Below are positions 8,574 to 17,281 of a stretch of DNA of 64,000 bases, in pieces (position 1 is the stretch's first letter; every line of letters starts with the position of its first letter). The notes beneath the pieces were generated by a model that was not told the origin of the DNA, ran no database searches, and worked only from the letters and a program-made list of their open reading frames with translations. The stretch comes from Duganella sp. SG902 (GTDB taxonomy: Bacteria; Pseudomonadota; Gammaproteobacteria; Burkholderiales; Burkholderiaceae_D): the NCBI RefSeq assembly GCF_013376005.1, contig NZ_JABMJK010000010.1:1-64000 (forward strand). Reading direction: 5' to 3'. A program made the translations under genes and the position numbers.

Positions 8574-9533
8574 ATGCATCTGACCCTGCTCTTTGCCGAC
8601 CAATGCTCGGCCGCCAGCGCCACCACGGCCCTGGAACTGCTGACCGCCGCCAACCTGTTCGCCGGCGAGCCGATATTCGACGTCGTCACCGCGTCGCTGG
8701 ACGGCGCGCCGGTGCGCACGCTGCGCGGCCAGACCTTGCAGCCGGAACTGGCGCTGGCGGACATCCCCCGCACCGATCTGGTGCTGATTCCCGGCTTTTT
8801 GTTCACGTTGCGCGAAGCCTTGCCCGGCTTCGGCCGTTACAGCGCGTGGCTGAAACGCCAGCACGCGCAGGGCGCGGTGCTGGCCACCATGTGCACCGCC
8901 ACCTTCCTGTTGGCGGAAACCGGCCTGCTGGGCGGCACGCGCGCCACCACCCACTGGGCCTTCGCGGACCTGTTCCGCAGGCGCTATCCCGATGTGCGCA
9001 TGGATGAACGCGAAACCCTGTGCGAGGACAATGGCCTGATCACCAGCGGCGGCGCCAGCGCGGCCATGGACTTGCTGCTGCACCTGATCCGCCGTTACGG
9101 CTCGCTCGACCTGGCGCAGAAGTGCAGCCGCTATCTGCTGATCGATAATGCCCGCTGCGAGCAATCGGTGTATGTGATGTGGTCCATGCCCAAGAGCCAT
9201 GGGGATGCCGACATCCTGCGCGTGCAGAACTGGCTGGAGGAGCACTACGACCAGCCGCTGTCGATCGACGAGCTGGCGCCGCGCTTCGGCTTCGGCGTGC
9301 GCAATTTCATGCGCCGCTTCAAGGAGGCCACCGGCTACACGCCGCTGGCCTACCTGCAAACGCTGCGCATAGAAAAGGCCAAGCACCTGCTGGAAGCGAC
9401 CCGCATGAGCCTCGACAGCATTACCTTCAAAGTGGGATATGAGGACAGCAACTCGTTCCGCCGGTTGTTCCAGCAGCGGGTGGGACTGCTGCCTGCGGCG
9501 TACCGGAAGAAATTCCAGCCGCAGGCAGCGTAG
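8574..9533 (+). CDS. GlxA family AraC-type regulator with DJ-1/PfpI domain
   Basis: Regulator of 319 aa with an N-terminal class I glutamine-amidotransferase-like (DJ-1/PfpI) domain (about 1-190) and a C-terminal AraC double helix-turn-helix (about 215-315, FGVRNFMRRFKEATGYTPL and VGYEDSNSFRRLFQQRVG). Cys107 in ATMCTATFLLAETG occupies the nucleophile-elbow position, which is normally used for ligand sensing rather than catalysis in regulators. The target is unknown; candidates are the divergent thioesterase or the convergent permease, whose stop codon is 8 bp away. Confidence 0.88.
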   Translation: MHLTLLFADQCSAASATTALELLTAANLFAGEPIFDVVTASLDGAPVRTLRGQTLQPELALADIPRTDLVLIPGFLFTLREALPGFGRYSAWLKRQHAQGAVLATMCTATFLLAETGLLGGTRATTHWAFADLFRRRYPDVRMDERETLCEDNGLITSGGASAAMDLLLHLIRRYGSLDLAQKCSRYLLIDNARCEQSVYVMWSMPKSHGDADILRVQNWLEEHYDQPLSIDELAPRFGFGVRNFMRRFKEATGYTPLAYLQTLRIEKAKHLLEATRMSLDSITFKVGYEDSNSFRRLFQQRVGLLPAAYRKKFQPQAA

Positions 9534-9541
9534 GGAAGGGC

Positions 9542-10933
9542 TTACTTGTTCAGCAGCGAGTGCTTGCGGGCGTAGCCGAAGTAGATCACCAGGCCGATGG
9601 CCAGCCAGATGATGAAGGCCACCCAGGTGAACCAGCTCAGGTAAGCCATCAGCGTGACGCAGAAGATCACGGCCAGCGCCGGAATCACCGGCACGCCCGG
9701 GCAGCGGAACGAGCGCTTGAGGTCAGGGCGGGTCTTGCGCAGGATGACGATGGCGATCGACACCAGGCTGAATGCGGCCAGCGTGCCGATGTTGACCAGC
9801 TCATTCAGCACGTTCAGCGGCACGAAGGCGGCCAGGATGCCGAACACGATGCCCACCAGCCAGGTGCAGAAGAACGGCGTCTGGAAGCGCGGATGCACTT
9901 CCGACAGGCGTTTCGGCAGCAGGCCGTCGCGCGACATGGCGTAGATGATGCGGGTTTGGCCGAAGGCCATCACCAGGATCACGGTGGTCATGCCGAGGAT
10001 GGCGCCGAGGTCGACGAAACCGGCGAACCAGTTCTCGCCGGCGCGCTGCAGGGCCAGCGTGACAGGATGGTCGATGCCCATGAATTCCTTGAACGGCACG
10101 ATGCCGGTCATGATGGCCGACACGATCACGTACAGCACCGTGCACACCGCCAGCGAGCCGATGATGCCGATCGGCAGATCGCGTTCCGGACGCTTGACTT
10201 CCTCGGCCGCCGAGGTCACGGCGTCGAAGCCGATGAAGGCGAAGAACACCAGCGCCGATGCGCTCAGCATGCCGTTCATCCCGTAAGGCATGAAGGGCTG
10301 CCAGTTGGCCGGGGTGACGTGGCGCGCGCCGACCAGGATGAACAGCAGCACCACGCTGATCTTGATGACCACCATGATGTTGTTCATGCGCGCCGATTCG
10401 CGCACGCCGATGCTCAGCATCGCGGTCAGCACCATCATGATGCACAGCGCCGGCAGGTTGATGAAGGTGGTCACGCCCGGCACCGCGCCCGGCGCGGCGG
10501 TCAGCGCCACCGGCAGGTGGATGTCGAAGCCCGACAGCAGCGACTGGAAGTAGCCCGACCAGCCGACCGACACGGCGGAAGTGGCGAGGCCATATTCCAG
10601 CAGCAGGTCCCAGCCGATCATCCACGCGGCCAGTTCGCCCAGCGTGGCATAGGAGTAGGTGTAGATGGAGCCGGCCACCGGCACGGTGGAGGCAAATTCC
10701 GCGTAGCACAGCGCCGCGAAGCCGCAGGCGATCGCCGCCACCACAAAGGACAAGGTCAGCGCGGGACCGGCCGTGACGGCGCCAGTACCGGTCAGCACGA
10801 AGATGCCGGTACCGACGATAGCGCCGATACCCATCAGGATCAGGTCGAAAGGACCGAGTACTTTCGCCAGGCCGCCCGGTTTGCGGGCTGTGGCGATCAT
10901 CTCATCCAGATTCTTGGTTCGAAAAATGCTCAA
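9542..10933 (-). CDS. Amino acid permease (APC superfamily)
   Basis: Inner-membrane amino-acid transporter with about 12 hydrophobic segments, 463 aa from the chosen start. The first helix carries the APC signature GIGAIVGTGIFVLTG. The pattern resembles the cationic/YfnA-like branch. I chose the TTG start at 10933, which reads SIFRTKNLDEMI and has GGAG six bases upstream; a start at 11017 would add a polar, non-conserved leader. The 5' untranslated region holds a stem-loop at 10967-10999. Substrate is not clear from sequence. Confidence 0.85.
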   Translation of the reverse strand: MSIFRTKNLDEMIATARKPGGLAKVLGPFDLILMGIGAIVGTGIFVLTGTGAVTAGPALTLSFVVAAIACGFAALCYAEFASTVPVAGSIYTYSYATLGELAAWMIGWDLLLEYGLATSAVSVGWSGYFQSLLSGFDIHLPVALTAAPGAVPGVTTFINLPALCIMMVLTAMLSIGVRESARMNNIMVVIKISVVLLFILVGARHVTPANWQPFMPYGMNGMLSASALVFFAFIGFDAVTSAAEEVKRPERDLPIGIIGSLAVCTVLYVIVSAIMTGIVPFKEFMGIDHPVTLALQRAGENWFAGFVDLGAILGMTTVILVMAFGQTRIIYAMSRDGLLPKRLSEVHPRFQTPFFCTWLVGIVFGILAAFVPLNVLNELVNIGTLAAFSLVSIAIVILRKTRPDLKRSFRCPGVPVIPALAVIFCVTLMAYLSWFTWVAFIIWLAIGLVIYFGYARKHSLLNK

Positions 10934-10966
10934 AATGGCTCCAATTTTATTGTGGTTATCGTGATT

Positions 10967-10999
10967 CCCGACAACACCTTGTGAGTGTTGAAAGTCGGG
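10967..10999 (-). other. Stem-loop in permease 5' leader
   Basis: CCCGAC-AACAC (10967-10977) pairs with GTGTT (10985-10989) and GTCGGG (10994-10999), leaving a four-base bulge. It lies about 34 bp upstream of the proposed TTG start on the minus strand. It could affect translation or mRNA stability; no known riboswitch class is recognised. Confidence 0.4.
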
Positions 11000-11084
11000 C
11001 GACCGCAAATAATACAATATGGTGGAGTCAATGTTGCCGATTTATTCCTCAAAAATCGCGAGAACGGCCGCAGCTTGTTTCGTT

Positions 11085-12239
11085 TTAGTGACGGAATTCG
11101 CCGTTCAGGAGCGAGGATAGGTACAGCAGGAAGCGGTCTTCCAGCCGCGTCACGTCCAGTCCCGTGATCTCGCCAATGCGGCGCAGGCGGTAATCCAGCG
11201 TGTTGCGGTGGATGTGCAAGGCCTCGGCGGTGGCCGCCGGATGGCCGTCGTGGGCGAACCAGGCGTCCAGTGTGCGCTGCAGCAGTGCCTTGTTTTTGCC
11301 GAGTTTTGCCATCGGCGCGCGTAGCTGGGCCGCCTGCCAGCCGGTGTTCAGGCCGGAGAGCAGTACAGGCAGGGTGTGGTCGTAGTAACTGTACAGGTGC
11401 TGGCGCGGCTCCTGGCCGGCGCGTTCCTCCGGAGCTTGCGGGCGGGCCGCGCGCTGGCGGCCGACGCGGGCCGCCGCCTTGGCGCTCTGGAAGGAAGTCG
11501 CAACGCCTTCCGCGCCGTGCAGCGCGATGCCCTGGGTGAGCGTATGCGGCTGCGGGCAGACCGCGCGCACGCTGGCGGCCAGCGCCTGCAGCAGCTTCTC
11601 GTGGCCGGGACCGGGCGTCTCATGGAACTCCAGGATGGCCAGTTCGCGCGGACCGGTGGCTGCCGTCAGCGCCGCGGGCAGGCGCGCTTGCAGCCGCAAT
11701 TGCAAGGCGTGCAGGTCGGCGCCGTCTTCCAGCTCCAGCAGGTAGACCGCGTGCATGCGCTCGAATTGCACGCCAAGGCGGTGCGCCCATGCCGCCATGT
11801 CGGCCGAATTGGCATGCTCGCCATTGATCAGGGTTAGCACGAAAGCCTCGCGGTAGCGCGAATCGCGTTGCAGTTCGCCGGTCAATTGGGCCTGTTCGAG
11901 GATCATTTCGGCGGTCAGGCGCACCAGTTCACCGAACTGGCGCACCTCGTCCGGGGCGCCGCTCAGGCCCACCGCGCCGCACAGCTGACCATTCACCGTG
12001 AGCGGCAGGTTGATGCCCGGCTGGGCGCCATGCAGATTGCGGGCGCTGGCCTGGTCGATTTTAATGGTCAGCCTCTTGGCCAAGGCGAGCAGGGCGCCGG
12101 CATGCAGCTCCCCGATGCGTCCCGGATTGCCGCTGGCGATGATGCTGCCGTTGGCGTCCATGACGTTGACGTTGTAGGGAATGATGCGCATGGTCCGCGT
12201 GACGATGTCCTGCGCCAGTTCCGTGCTTAAAATGTTCAT
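11085..12239 (-). CDS. CdaR family sugar-diacid regulator
   Basis: Transcription activator of the CdaR family, 384 aa. The N-terminal diacid-recognition domain covers about 1-135 (MNILSTELAQDIVTRTMRII, MDANGSIIASG.PGRIGELHAGA). A C-terminal PucR/CdaR-type helix-turn-helix is clear at LHIHRNTLDYRLRRIGEITG. In E. coli CdaR responds to glycerate, galactarate or glucarate and activates their uptake and degradation genes. Here it is divergent from an MFS sugar-acid transporter and glycerate kinase, the matching pathway. The ATG at 12239 is preferred over 12308 because it gives the conserved N-terminus. Confidence 0.88.
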   Translation of the reverse strand: MNILSTELAQDIVTRTMRIIPYNVNVMDANGSIIASGNPGRIGELHAGALLALAKRLTIKIDQASARNLHGAQPGINLPLTVNGQLCGAVGLSGAPDEVRQFGELVRLTAEMILEQAQLTGELQRDSRYREAFVLTLINGEHANSADMAAWAHRLGVQFERMHAVYLLELEDGADLHALQLRLQARLPAALTAATGPRELAILEFHETPGPGHEKLLQALAASVRAVCPQPHTLTQGIALHGAEGVATSFQSAKAAARVGRQRAARPQAPEERAGQEPRQHLYSYYDHTLPVLLSGLNTGWQAAQLRAPMAKLGKNKALLQRTLDAWFAHDGHPAATAEALHIHRNTLDYRLRRIGEITGLDVTRLEDRFLLYLSSLLNGEFRH

Positions 12240-12368
12240 GCCAGCTATTTTAGGGCATTTGCCCAATAATTGGCGCTGCGCCGCGCTGATATCCGGGCGG
12301 ATGGCCAATGCTTTTTTGTGACGGATTCCAGATAATCGCCCTCACCATAAAAACATCTGGAGACTTGC
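12240..12368. promoter_or_regulatory. Divergent CdaR/MFS promoter region
   Basis: The 129-bp spacer contains CCAAT-A-ATTGG, a perfect 11-bp palindrome at 12263-12273, overlapped on its left by GGGCA-TT-TGCCC at 12253-12264. These are candidate regulator sites for shared control of both directions. A GGAGA-like ribosome site precedes the MFS start. The operator assignment is inference. Confidence 0.4.
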
Positions 12369-13661
12369 ATGAGCACTTCCATCCTGGACGGCGCCTATAA
12401 AAAGGCTGGCTGGCATCTGATTCCCTTCATCTTCGTCTGCTACCTGTTCAACTACCTGGACCGCGTCAACGTCGGCTTTGCCAAGCTGGAGATGCTCGAC
12501 GCGCTCAAATTGAGCAATACCGTGTATGGGCTTGGCGCCGGCATCTTCTTTATCGGCTATGTGTTGAGCGGGGTGCCGAGTAACCTGATCCTGCATAAAA
12601 TCGGCGCGCGCCGCTGGATCTCGGTGATGATGATCGCGTGGGGCAGCCTGTCGGCCTGCATGCTGTTCGTGACCACGCCAACTTCGTTCTACGTGCTGCG
12701 CTTCTTTACCGGCGTGGCGGAAGCGGGATTCTTCCCCGGCATGGTGCTGTACTTTACGCACTGGTTCCCGACCCGGAAACGTGGGCAGGTGATGGCGCTG
12801 TTCATGTCCGCGATTCCCATCTCCGGCCTGATCGGCGGTCCGCTGTCCGGCTGGATGCTGTCGCACTTCTCGGCCGGGCAAGGCGGCATGGCCGGCTGGC
12901 AGTGGCTGTTCCTGCTGCAAGGTCTGCCAACCGTGCTGCTGGGCGTGGGCGTGTATTTCTACCTGAACGATGGCATCACCCAAGCCAGGTGGCTGAGCGA
13001 CGATGAAAAATCCGCCATGCGCGCCGCCCTGATCGACGACGAGCGGCAGCGCGCCGCCACCAGCACCGCTGGCGACTCCTTCGGCGCCGTGCTGCGCAAC
13101 GGCAGCGTGTGGATACTGGGCGTGATTTACTTCTGCATCCAGATGGGCGTGTACGCGATTAACTTCTGGCTGCCGTCGATCATCAAGTCGCTGGGCTTCG
13201 AGAGCGCGGTCACGGTGGGCTGGCTGAGCGCCGTGCCGTATCTGATGGCGGCCGTGTTCATGGTGTGGGCGGGCCGCTCGGCCGACAAGCATCGCGAGCG
13301 CCGCTTCCACGTCTCGCTGCCGATGGTCATGGGCCTGGCCGGGCTGCTGATGGCGGCCAACTTCTCCAGCAATGCCGTGATCGTGATGGTGGGCCTGAGC
13401 ATGGCGACCATGGGCGCGTTGGCGGCGCTGGCGCAGTTCTGGTCCCTGCCGGCGGCCTTCCTGGGCAGCGCGGCGGCTGCGGGCGGGCTGGCGCTGATTA
13501 ACTCACTGGGCCAGATCGCCGGTTTCGTCAGCCCTTTCCTGGTCGGCTGGATCAAGGACGCGACGCAAAGCACCGACATGGCGCTGTATATTTTGTCCAG
13601 CGTGCTGCTGCTTGGTGCGATACTGGTGCTGCGCATTCCCGCCAAACTGGTCAACCGATAA
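12369..13661 (+). CDS. MFS transporter, sugar-acid (glucarate/galactonate) type
   Basis: Major facilitator superfamily permease of 430 aa with about 12 membrane segments. It belongs to the anion:cation symporter branch: FNYLDRVNVGFAKLEML in helix 1 and the loop FTGVAEAGFFPGMVLYFTHWFP are typical of GudP/GarP/phthalate-type carriers. Next to CdaR and glycerate kinase, import of glucarate, galactarate or glycerate with protons is the natural reading. It is nine bp upstream of the kinase gene, so the two form an operon. The exact substrate is inferred. Confidence 0.87.
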   Translation: MSTSILDGAYKKAGWHLIPFIFVCYLFNYLDRVNVGFAKLEMLDALKLSNTVYGLGAGIFFIGYVLSGVPSNLILHKIGARRWISVMMIAWGSLSACMLFVTTPTSFYVLRFFTGVAEAGFFPGMVLYFTHWFPTRKRGQVMALFMSAIPISGLIGGPLSGWMLSHFSAGQGGMAGWQWLFLLQGLPTVLLGVGVYFYLNDGITQARWLSDDEKSAMRAALIDDERQRAATSTAGDSFGAVLRNGSVWILGVIYFCIQMGVYAINFWLPSIIKSLGFESAVTVGWLSAVPYLMAAVFMVWAGRSADKHRERRFHVSLPMVMGLAGLLMAANFSSNAVIVMVGLSMATMGALAALAQFWSLPAAFLGSAAAAGGLALINSLGQIAGFVSPFLVGWIKDATQSTDMALYILSSVLLLGAILVLRIPAKLVNR

Positions 13662-13670
13662 GAGCAAGCG

Positions 13671-14816
13671 ATGAAAATAGTCATAGCGCCCGATTCGTTC
13701 AAGGAGAGCCTGACGGCAATGGCGGTCGCCAACGAGATCGAAGCCGGCTTCCGCGAGATCTTCCCGGATGCCGAATACCGCAAGCTGCCGGTGGCGGACG
13801 GCGGCGAAGGCACGGTACAGGCAATGATCGACGCCAGCGGCGGCAAGCTGGTGACCTTGACGGTGACCGGCCCGCTGGGCGATCCGGTATCGGCCTTTTA
13901 CGGCTTGATGGGCGACGGCCAGACGGCGGTGATCGAGATGGCCGCCGCCAGCGGGCTGGAACTGGTGGCGCCTTCGCAGCGCGATCCCTTGCGCACCACC
14001 AGCTACGGCACCGGCCAGTTGATACGCAGCGCGCTCGACGCGGGCGCGCGCCGCTTCGTGCTGGGCGTCGGCGGCAGCGCCACCAACGATGGCGGCGCCG
14101 GCATGCTGCAGGCGCTCGGCGGCCGTTTGCTCGACGCGTCCGGCGCCGAGCTGGCGGCCGGCGGCGGCGCGTTGGACCAGCTGGCCCGGATTGACTTGTC
14201 CGGCCTCGATGCCCGCATCAATGATTGCGTGTTCGACGTGGCCTGCGATGTCAGCAATCCGCTGGTCGGGCCGCAGGGCGCGTCCGCCATCTTCGGCCCG
14301 CAGAAAGGCGCCACACCGCCGATGGTGGCGCGATTGGACGACAACCTGCGCCACTATGCGGACGTCATCGCCCGTGATGTGGGCCAGCAGGTGGCCGAGG
14401 TTCCCGGCGCCGGCGCCGGCGGCGGCATTGGCGCCGCCATGATGGTGTTCCTCGGCGGCCGCCTGCGGCCGGGCAGCGAGATCGTGGCCGACGCAGTCGG
14501 GCTGGATGCGGCGGTGGCGGACGCGGACCTGGTCATCACCGGCGAAGGCCGCATCGATGGGCAGACCGTCAGCGGCAAAACCCCGGTCGGCGTGGCGCGT
14601 GTGGCGCGGCGCCACGGCAAGCCGGTGATCGCCATCGGCGGCTCGCTTGGCGTGGGCGCCGGCGAGGTGCATGCGCACGGCATCGATGCGGTGTTCGGCT
14701 CCGTCAGCCGGCCCTGCACGGTGGACGAGGCCCTCGCGGCGGCGGCGGCCAACGTGCGCGGCGCCGCGCGCAACATCGCCGCCACATTACGGTTGGGGGT
14801 CCGGCTGGGCTTGTGA
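13671..14816 (+). CDS. garK: Glycerate kinase (GarK type)
   Basis: Type I glycerate kinase of 381 aa. It phosphorylates D-glycerate, normally to 2-phosphoglycerate for this GarK/GlxK family, and so joins sugar-diacid breakdown to glycolysis. Recognisable blocks are KIVIAPDSFKESLTA at the N-terminus, PVADGGEGTVQAMI, GVGGSATNDGGAGMLQALG and ITGEGRIDGQTVSGKTP. It follows the MFS transporter gene directly and lies under CdaR-type control. No dehydratase, aldolase or tartronate semialdehyde reductase is in the window, so the upstream steps must be encoded elsewhere. Confidence 0.93.
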   Translation: MKIVIAPDSFKESLTAMAVANEIEAGFREIFPDAEYRKLPVADGGEGTVQAMIDASGGKLVTLTVTGPLGDPVSAFYGLMGDGQTAVIEMAAASGLELVAPSQRDPLRTTSYGTGQLIRSALDAGARRFVLGVGGSATNDGGAGMLQALGGRLLDASGAELAAGGGALDQLARIDLSGLDARINDCVFDVACDVSNPLVGPQGASAIFGPQKGATPPMVARLDDNLRHYADVIARDVGQQVAEVPGAGAGGGIGAAMMVFLGGRLRPGSEIVADAVGLDAAVADADLVITGEGRIDGQTVSGKTPVGVARVARRHGKPVIAIGGSLGVGAGEVHAHGIDAVFGSVSRPCTVDEALAAAAANVRGAARNIAATLRLGVRLGL

Positions 14817-14851
14817 TAGAGTTGTCTCCGATGTAACTACGGGGCCGACTC

Positions 14852-17281
14852 ATGGCACGACGCGGTATGCCGTCGATTAAAGTACGAATCTATACTCTGG
14901 TTTGGGCTTGCGCCTTGCCATCCATCGTCGGCTTCTCGCTGCTGACGGCCCACTTCATCGACCGTGAGCGTGAGCAGATCAAGCGCGATACCCTGATCAC
15001 GGCGCGCGCGCTGATCCAGGCGGTGGACCGTGATCTCAACACCGGCATCAGCGTGGCGCTGGCGCTGTCCCAATCGCCCAATCTGGACAAGGGGGACTTC
15101 GCCGCCTTCCATGCGGAGGCGAGCAAGACCCTGCGGCCTGAATTCCCCGGTTTTAATTTCGTCCTGAGCGACCGCGATTCGGTGCAGCTGCTGAACACCG
15201 CGCGTCCGTATGGCCCGCTGCTGCCCGATCCGGGCAGCGCGGAACGCATCCGCAAGGTGTTCGAGACCGGCAAGCCTGTGATTTCCGACGTGTTCATCGG
15301 CGGCGCGTTGAAACGGCCGCTGGTGGCGATCCATGCGCCGGTGCTGCGCGACGGTAAAGTCATCTACTGCATCTCGACGGCGTTCGTGCCGGAGCGGCTC
15401 GGCCACACGCTCAAGGAACAGCGCCTGCCGCCGGACCGCGTGGTGGCGGTGTTCGATTCGCAGGGCGTGATCGTGGCGCGCTCGCTGGACCCGGAACATT
15501 CGGTCGGCAAGAAAGGCGCGCCGTCGCTGCTGGCGCAAATGCCGGAGAAAATGGAAGCCGCCGTGGAAGCCACCACGCTGGAGGGACTTCCGGTGTATTC
15601 GATGTACAGCCGCTCGCCCAGCAGCGGCTGGGCGGTGGTGATCGGCGTGCCGCGCAGCGTGGTGTGGTCGGAGATGCTGGCCTCCGTCAAGTGGATCGGA
15701 CTGGGCGTGATGACGCTGCTGCTGGCAGGCTTCTGCGTGGCCTGGGCCTACGCGCGCGGCATTGGCCGTTCGGTGGAACAGGCCAATGCCGCCAAGGACG
15801 CCTTCGTGGCCAACATGAGCCACGAGTTGCGCACGCCGATGAACGCGGTGCTGGGCATGGCGCATTTGCTGGGCACCACCAAGCTGTCGCAGGAGCAGAG
15901 CCGCTACCTGGAGATGATACGGGCTTCCGGCCAGTCGCTGCTGGGCATCCTGAACGACATCCTGGACTTCTCCAAGATGCAGGCCGGGAAGGTGGAACCG
16001 CACCCGGTGCGCTTCAAGCTGGATGAGGTGATGCATTCGCTGGCCACCATCATGAGCGTGAGCGCCGGCGAGAAGGAGCTGGAGCTGTGCATGGCGGTGG
16101 AACCGGACGTGCCGCGCGTGTTGATCGGCGACGCCTTGCGGCTGCAGCAGATCCTGGTCAACCTGGCCGGCAACGCCATCAAATTCACCGAGAAGGGCGA
16201 GGTCTCGGTGCTGGTGCAGCGCATGACCAGCGCGCCGCTGACGCTGCGTTTCTGTGTGCGCGACACCGGCATCGGCATGACCGAGGACCAGCTGGCGCGG
16301 TTGTTCTCCCCGTTCACGCAGGGCGACCTGTCGTTCACGCGCCGCTTCGGCGGCACCGGGCTGGGATTGACCATCTCGAAAAACCTGATCGAGATGCTGG
16401 GCGGTTCCATACAGGTGCTAAGCGAGCCGGGTAAAGGCAGCGAGTTCCGTTTCACGCTGGCCTTCACCGCGGCCGAAGAGGCGGAGCCGGCGCGCGGCGC
16501 CAATGTGCTGCATGTGCTGGTGGTGGACGACAACCGCACCAGCCGCACCTTCATCGGCAAGACGGTGCGCTCGTGGAACTGGACCAGCGACCGTGCCGCC
16601 TCCGGCGAGGAAGCGCTGGCGCGCCTGCGCGCGGGCACCCATTACGACGTGGTGCTGGTCGATAGCCTGATGCCGGGCATGGACGGCATCGCCACCATGC
16701 GCGCGATGCGCGAACTGTCCGACGTACCGGTCATCTTCATGGTCAACGCCTACGCGCGCGGTAAGCTGATGCAGGAGATGGCCGAGGCCAGCGCGGCGGC
16801 CTTCCTCACCAAGCCCGTCACCGCATCCAGCCTGTTCGACGCGGTGCAGACCGCGCTGGCGCCCACCGCGCCGGACGGCGCCAGTGCGGGCGCACAGGCC
16901 ATGCCGCCGCTGGGCGGCGTGCGCATCCTGCTGGTTGAGGATAATCTCATCAACCAGAACGTCGCCCGGGGCATCCTGGAGCAGGCGCAGGCCGTGGTCA
17001 CGGTGGCCGACAACGGCCAGGTGGCGCTGGACCTGCTGCGTGGCGGCGTCTACGACCTGGTGCTGATGGACGTGCAGATGCCGGTGATGGACGGCTTCAC
17101 CGCCACCCGCAAGATCCGCGCGGAGCTGGGCCTGAAATTGCCGGTCATCGCCATGACGGCCGGCGTGATGGAGTCCGAGCGCGAACAGTGCACCAGCGCC
17201 GGCATGGACGACTTCATCGCCAAGCCGATCGACGTGGAGCAGATGTTCGCGACGCTGGCGCGCCATCTGTCAAGGCTGTAG
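14852..17281 (+). CDS. Hybrid sensor histidine kinase with two receiver domains
   Basis: Membrane hybrid kinase of 809 aa. Helix 1 (about 13-35) and helix 2 (about 280-300) enclose a roughly 240-residue periplasmic Cache-like sensor. The cytoplasmic part has a HisKA domain with His324 in NMSHELRTPMN, a HATPase_c domain (DTGIGM, GGTGLGLTISKNLIEMLGG), a first receiver (VLVVDDNRTSR, about 555-670) and a second receiver (ILLVEDNLINQN, LMDVQMPVMDG, about 690-805). There is no HPt domain, so phosphate must pass to another protein. Its stop overlaps that of the convergent GH42-like gene by 12 bp. The signal sensed is unknown; an alternative start is Met6. Confidence 0.88.
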   Translation: MARRGMPSIKVRIYTLVWACALPSIVGFSLLTAHFIDREREQIKRDTLITARALIQAVDRDLNTGISVALALSQSPNLDKGDFAAFHAEASKTLRPEFPGFNFVLSDRDSVQLLNTARPYGPLLPDPGSAERIRKVFETGKPVISDVFIGGALKRPLVAIHAPVLRDGKVIYCISTAFVPERLGHTLKEQRLPPDRVVAVFDSQGVIVARSLDPEHSVGKKGAPSLLAQMPEKMEAAVEATTLEGLPVYSMYSRSPSSGWAVVIGVPRSVVWSEMLASVKWIGLGVMTLLLAGFCVAWAYARGIGRSVEQANAAKDAFVANMSHELRTPMNAVLGMAHLLGTTKLSQEQSRYLEMIRASGQSLLGILNDILDFSKMQAGKVEPHPVRFKLDEVMHSLATIMSVSAGEKELELCMAVEPDVPRVLIGDALRLQQILVNLAGNAIKFTEKGEVSVLVQRMTSAPLTLRFCVRDTGIGMTEDQLARLFSPFTQGDLSFTRRFGGTGLGLTISKNLIEMLGGSIQVLSEPGKGSEFRFTLAFTAAEEAEPARGANVLHVLVVDDNRTSRTFIGKTVRSWNWTSDRAASGEEALARLRAGTHYDVVLVDSLMPGMDGIATMRAMRELSDVPVIFMVNAYARGKLMQEMAEASAAAFLTKPVTASSLFDAVQTALAPTAPDGASAGAQAMPPLGGVRILLVEDNLINQNVARGILEQAQAVVTVADNGQVALDLLRGGVYDLVLMDVQMPVMDGFTATRKIRAELGLKLPVIAMTAGVMESEREQCTSAGMDDFIAKPIDVEQMFATLARHLSRL

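Noticed and set aside
17270..17281. 12-bp tail-to-tail overlap of hybrid kinase and GH42-like genes
   Set aside because: Short convergent overlaps are common in compact genomes, and both stop codons are natural ends of their domains.
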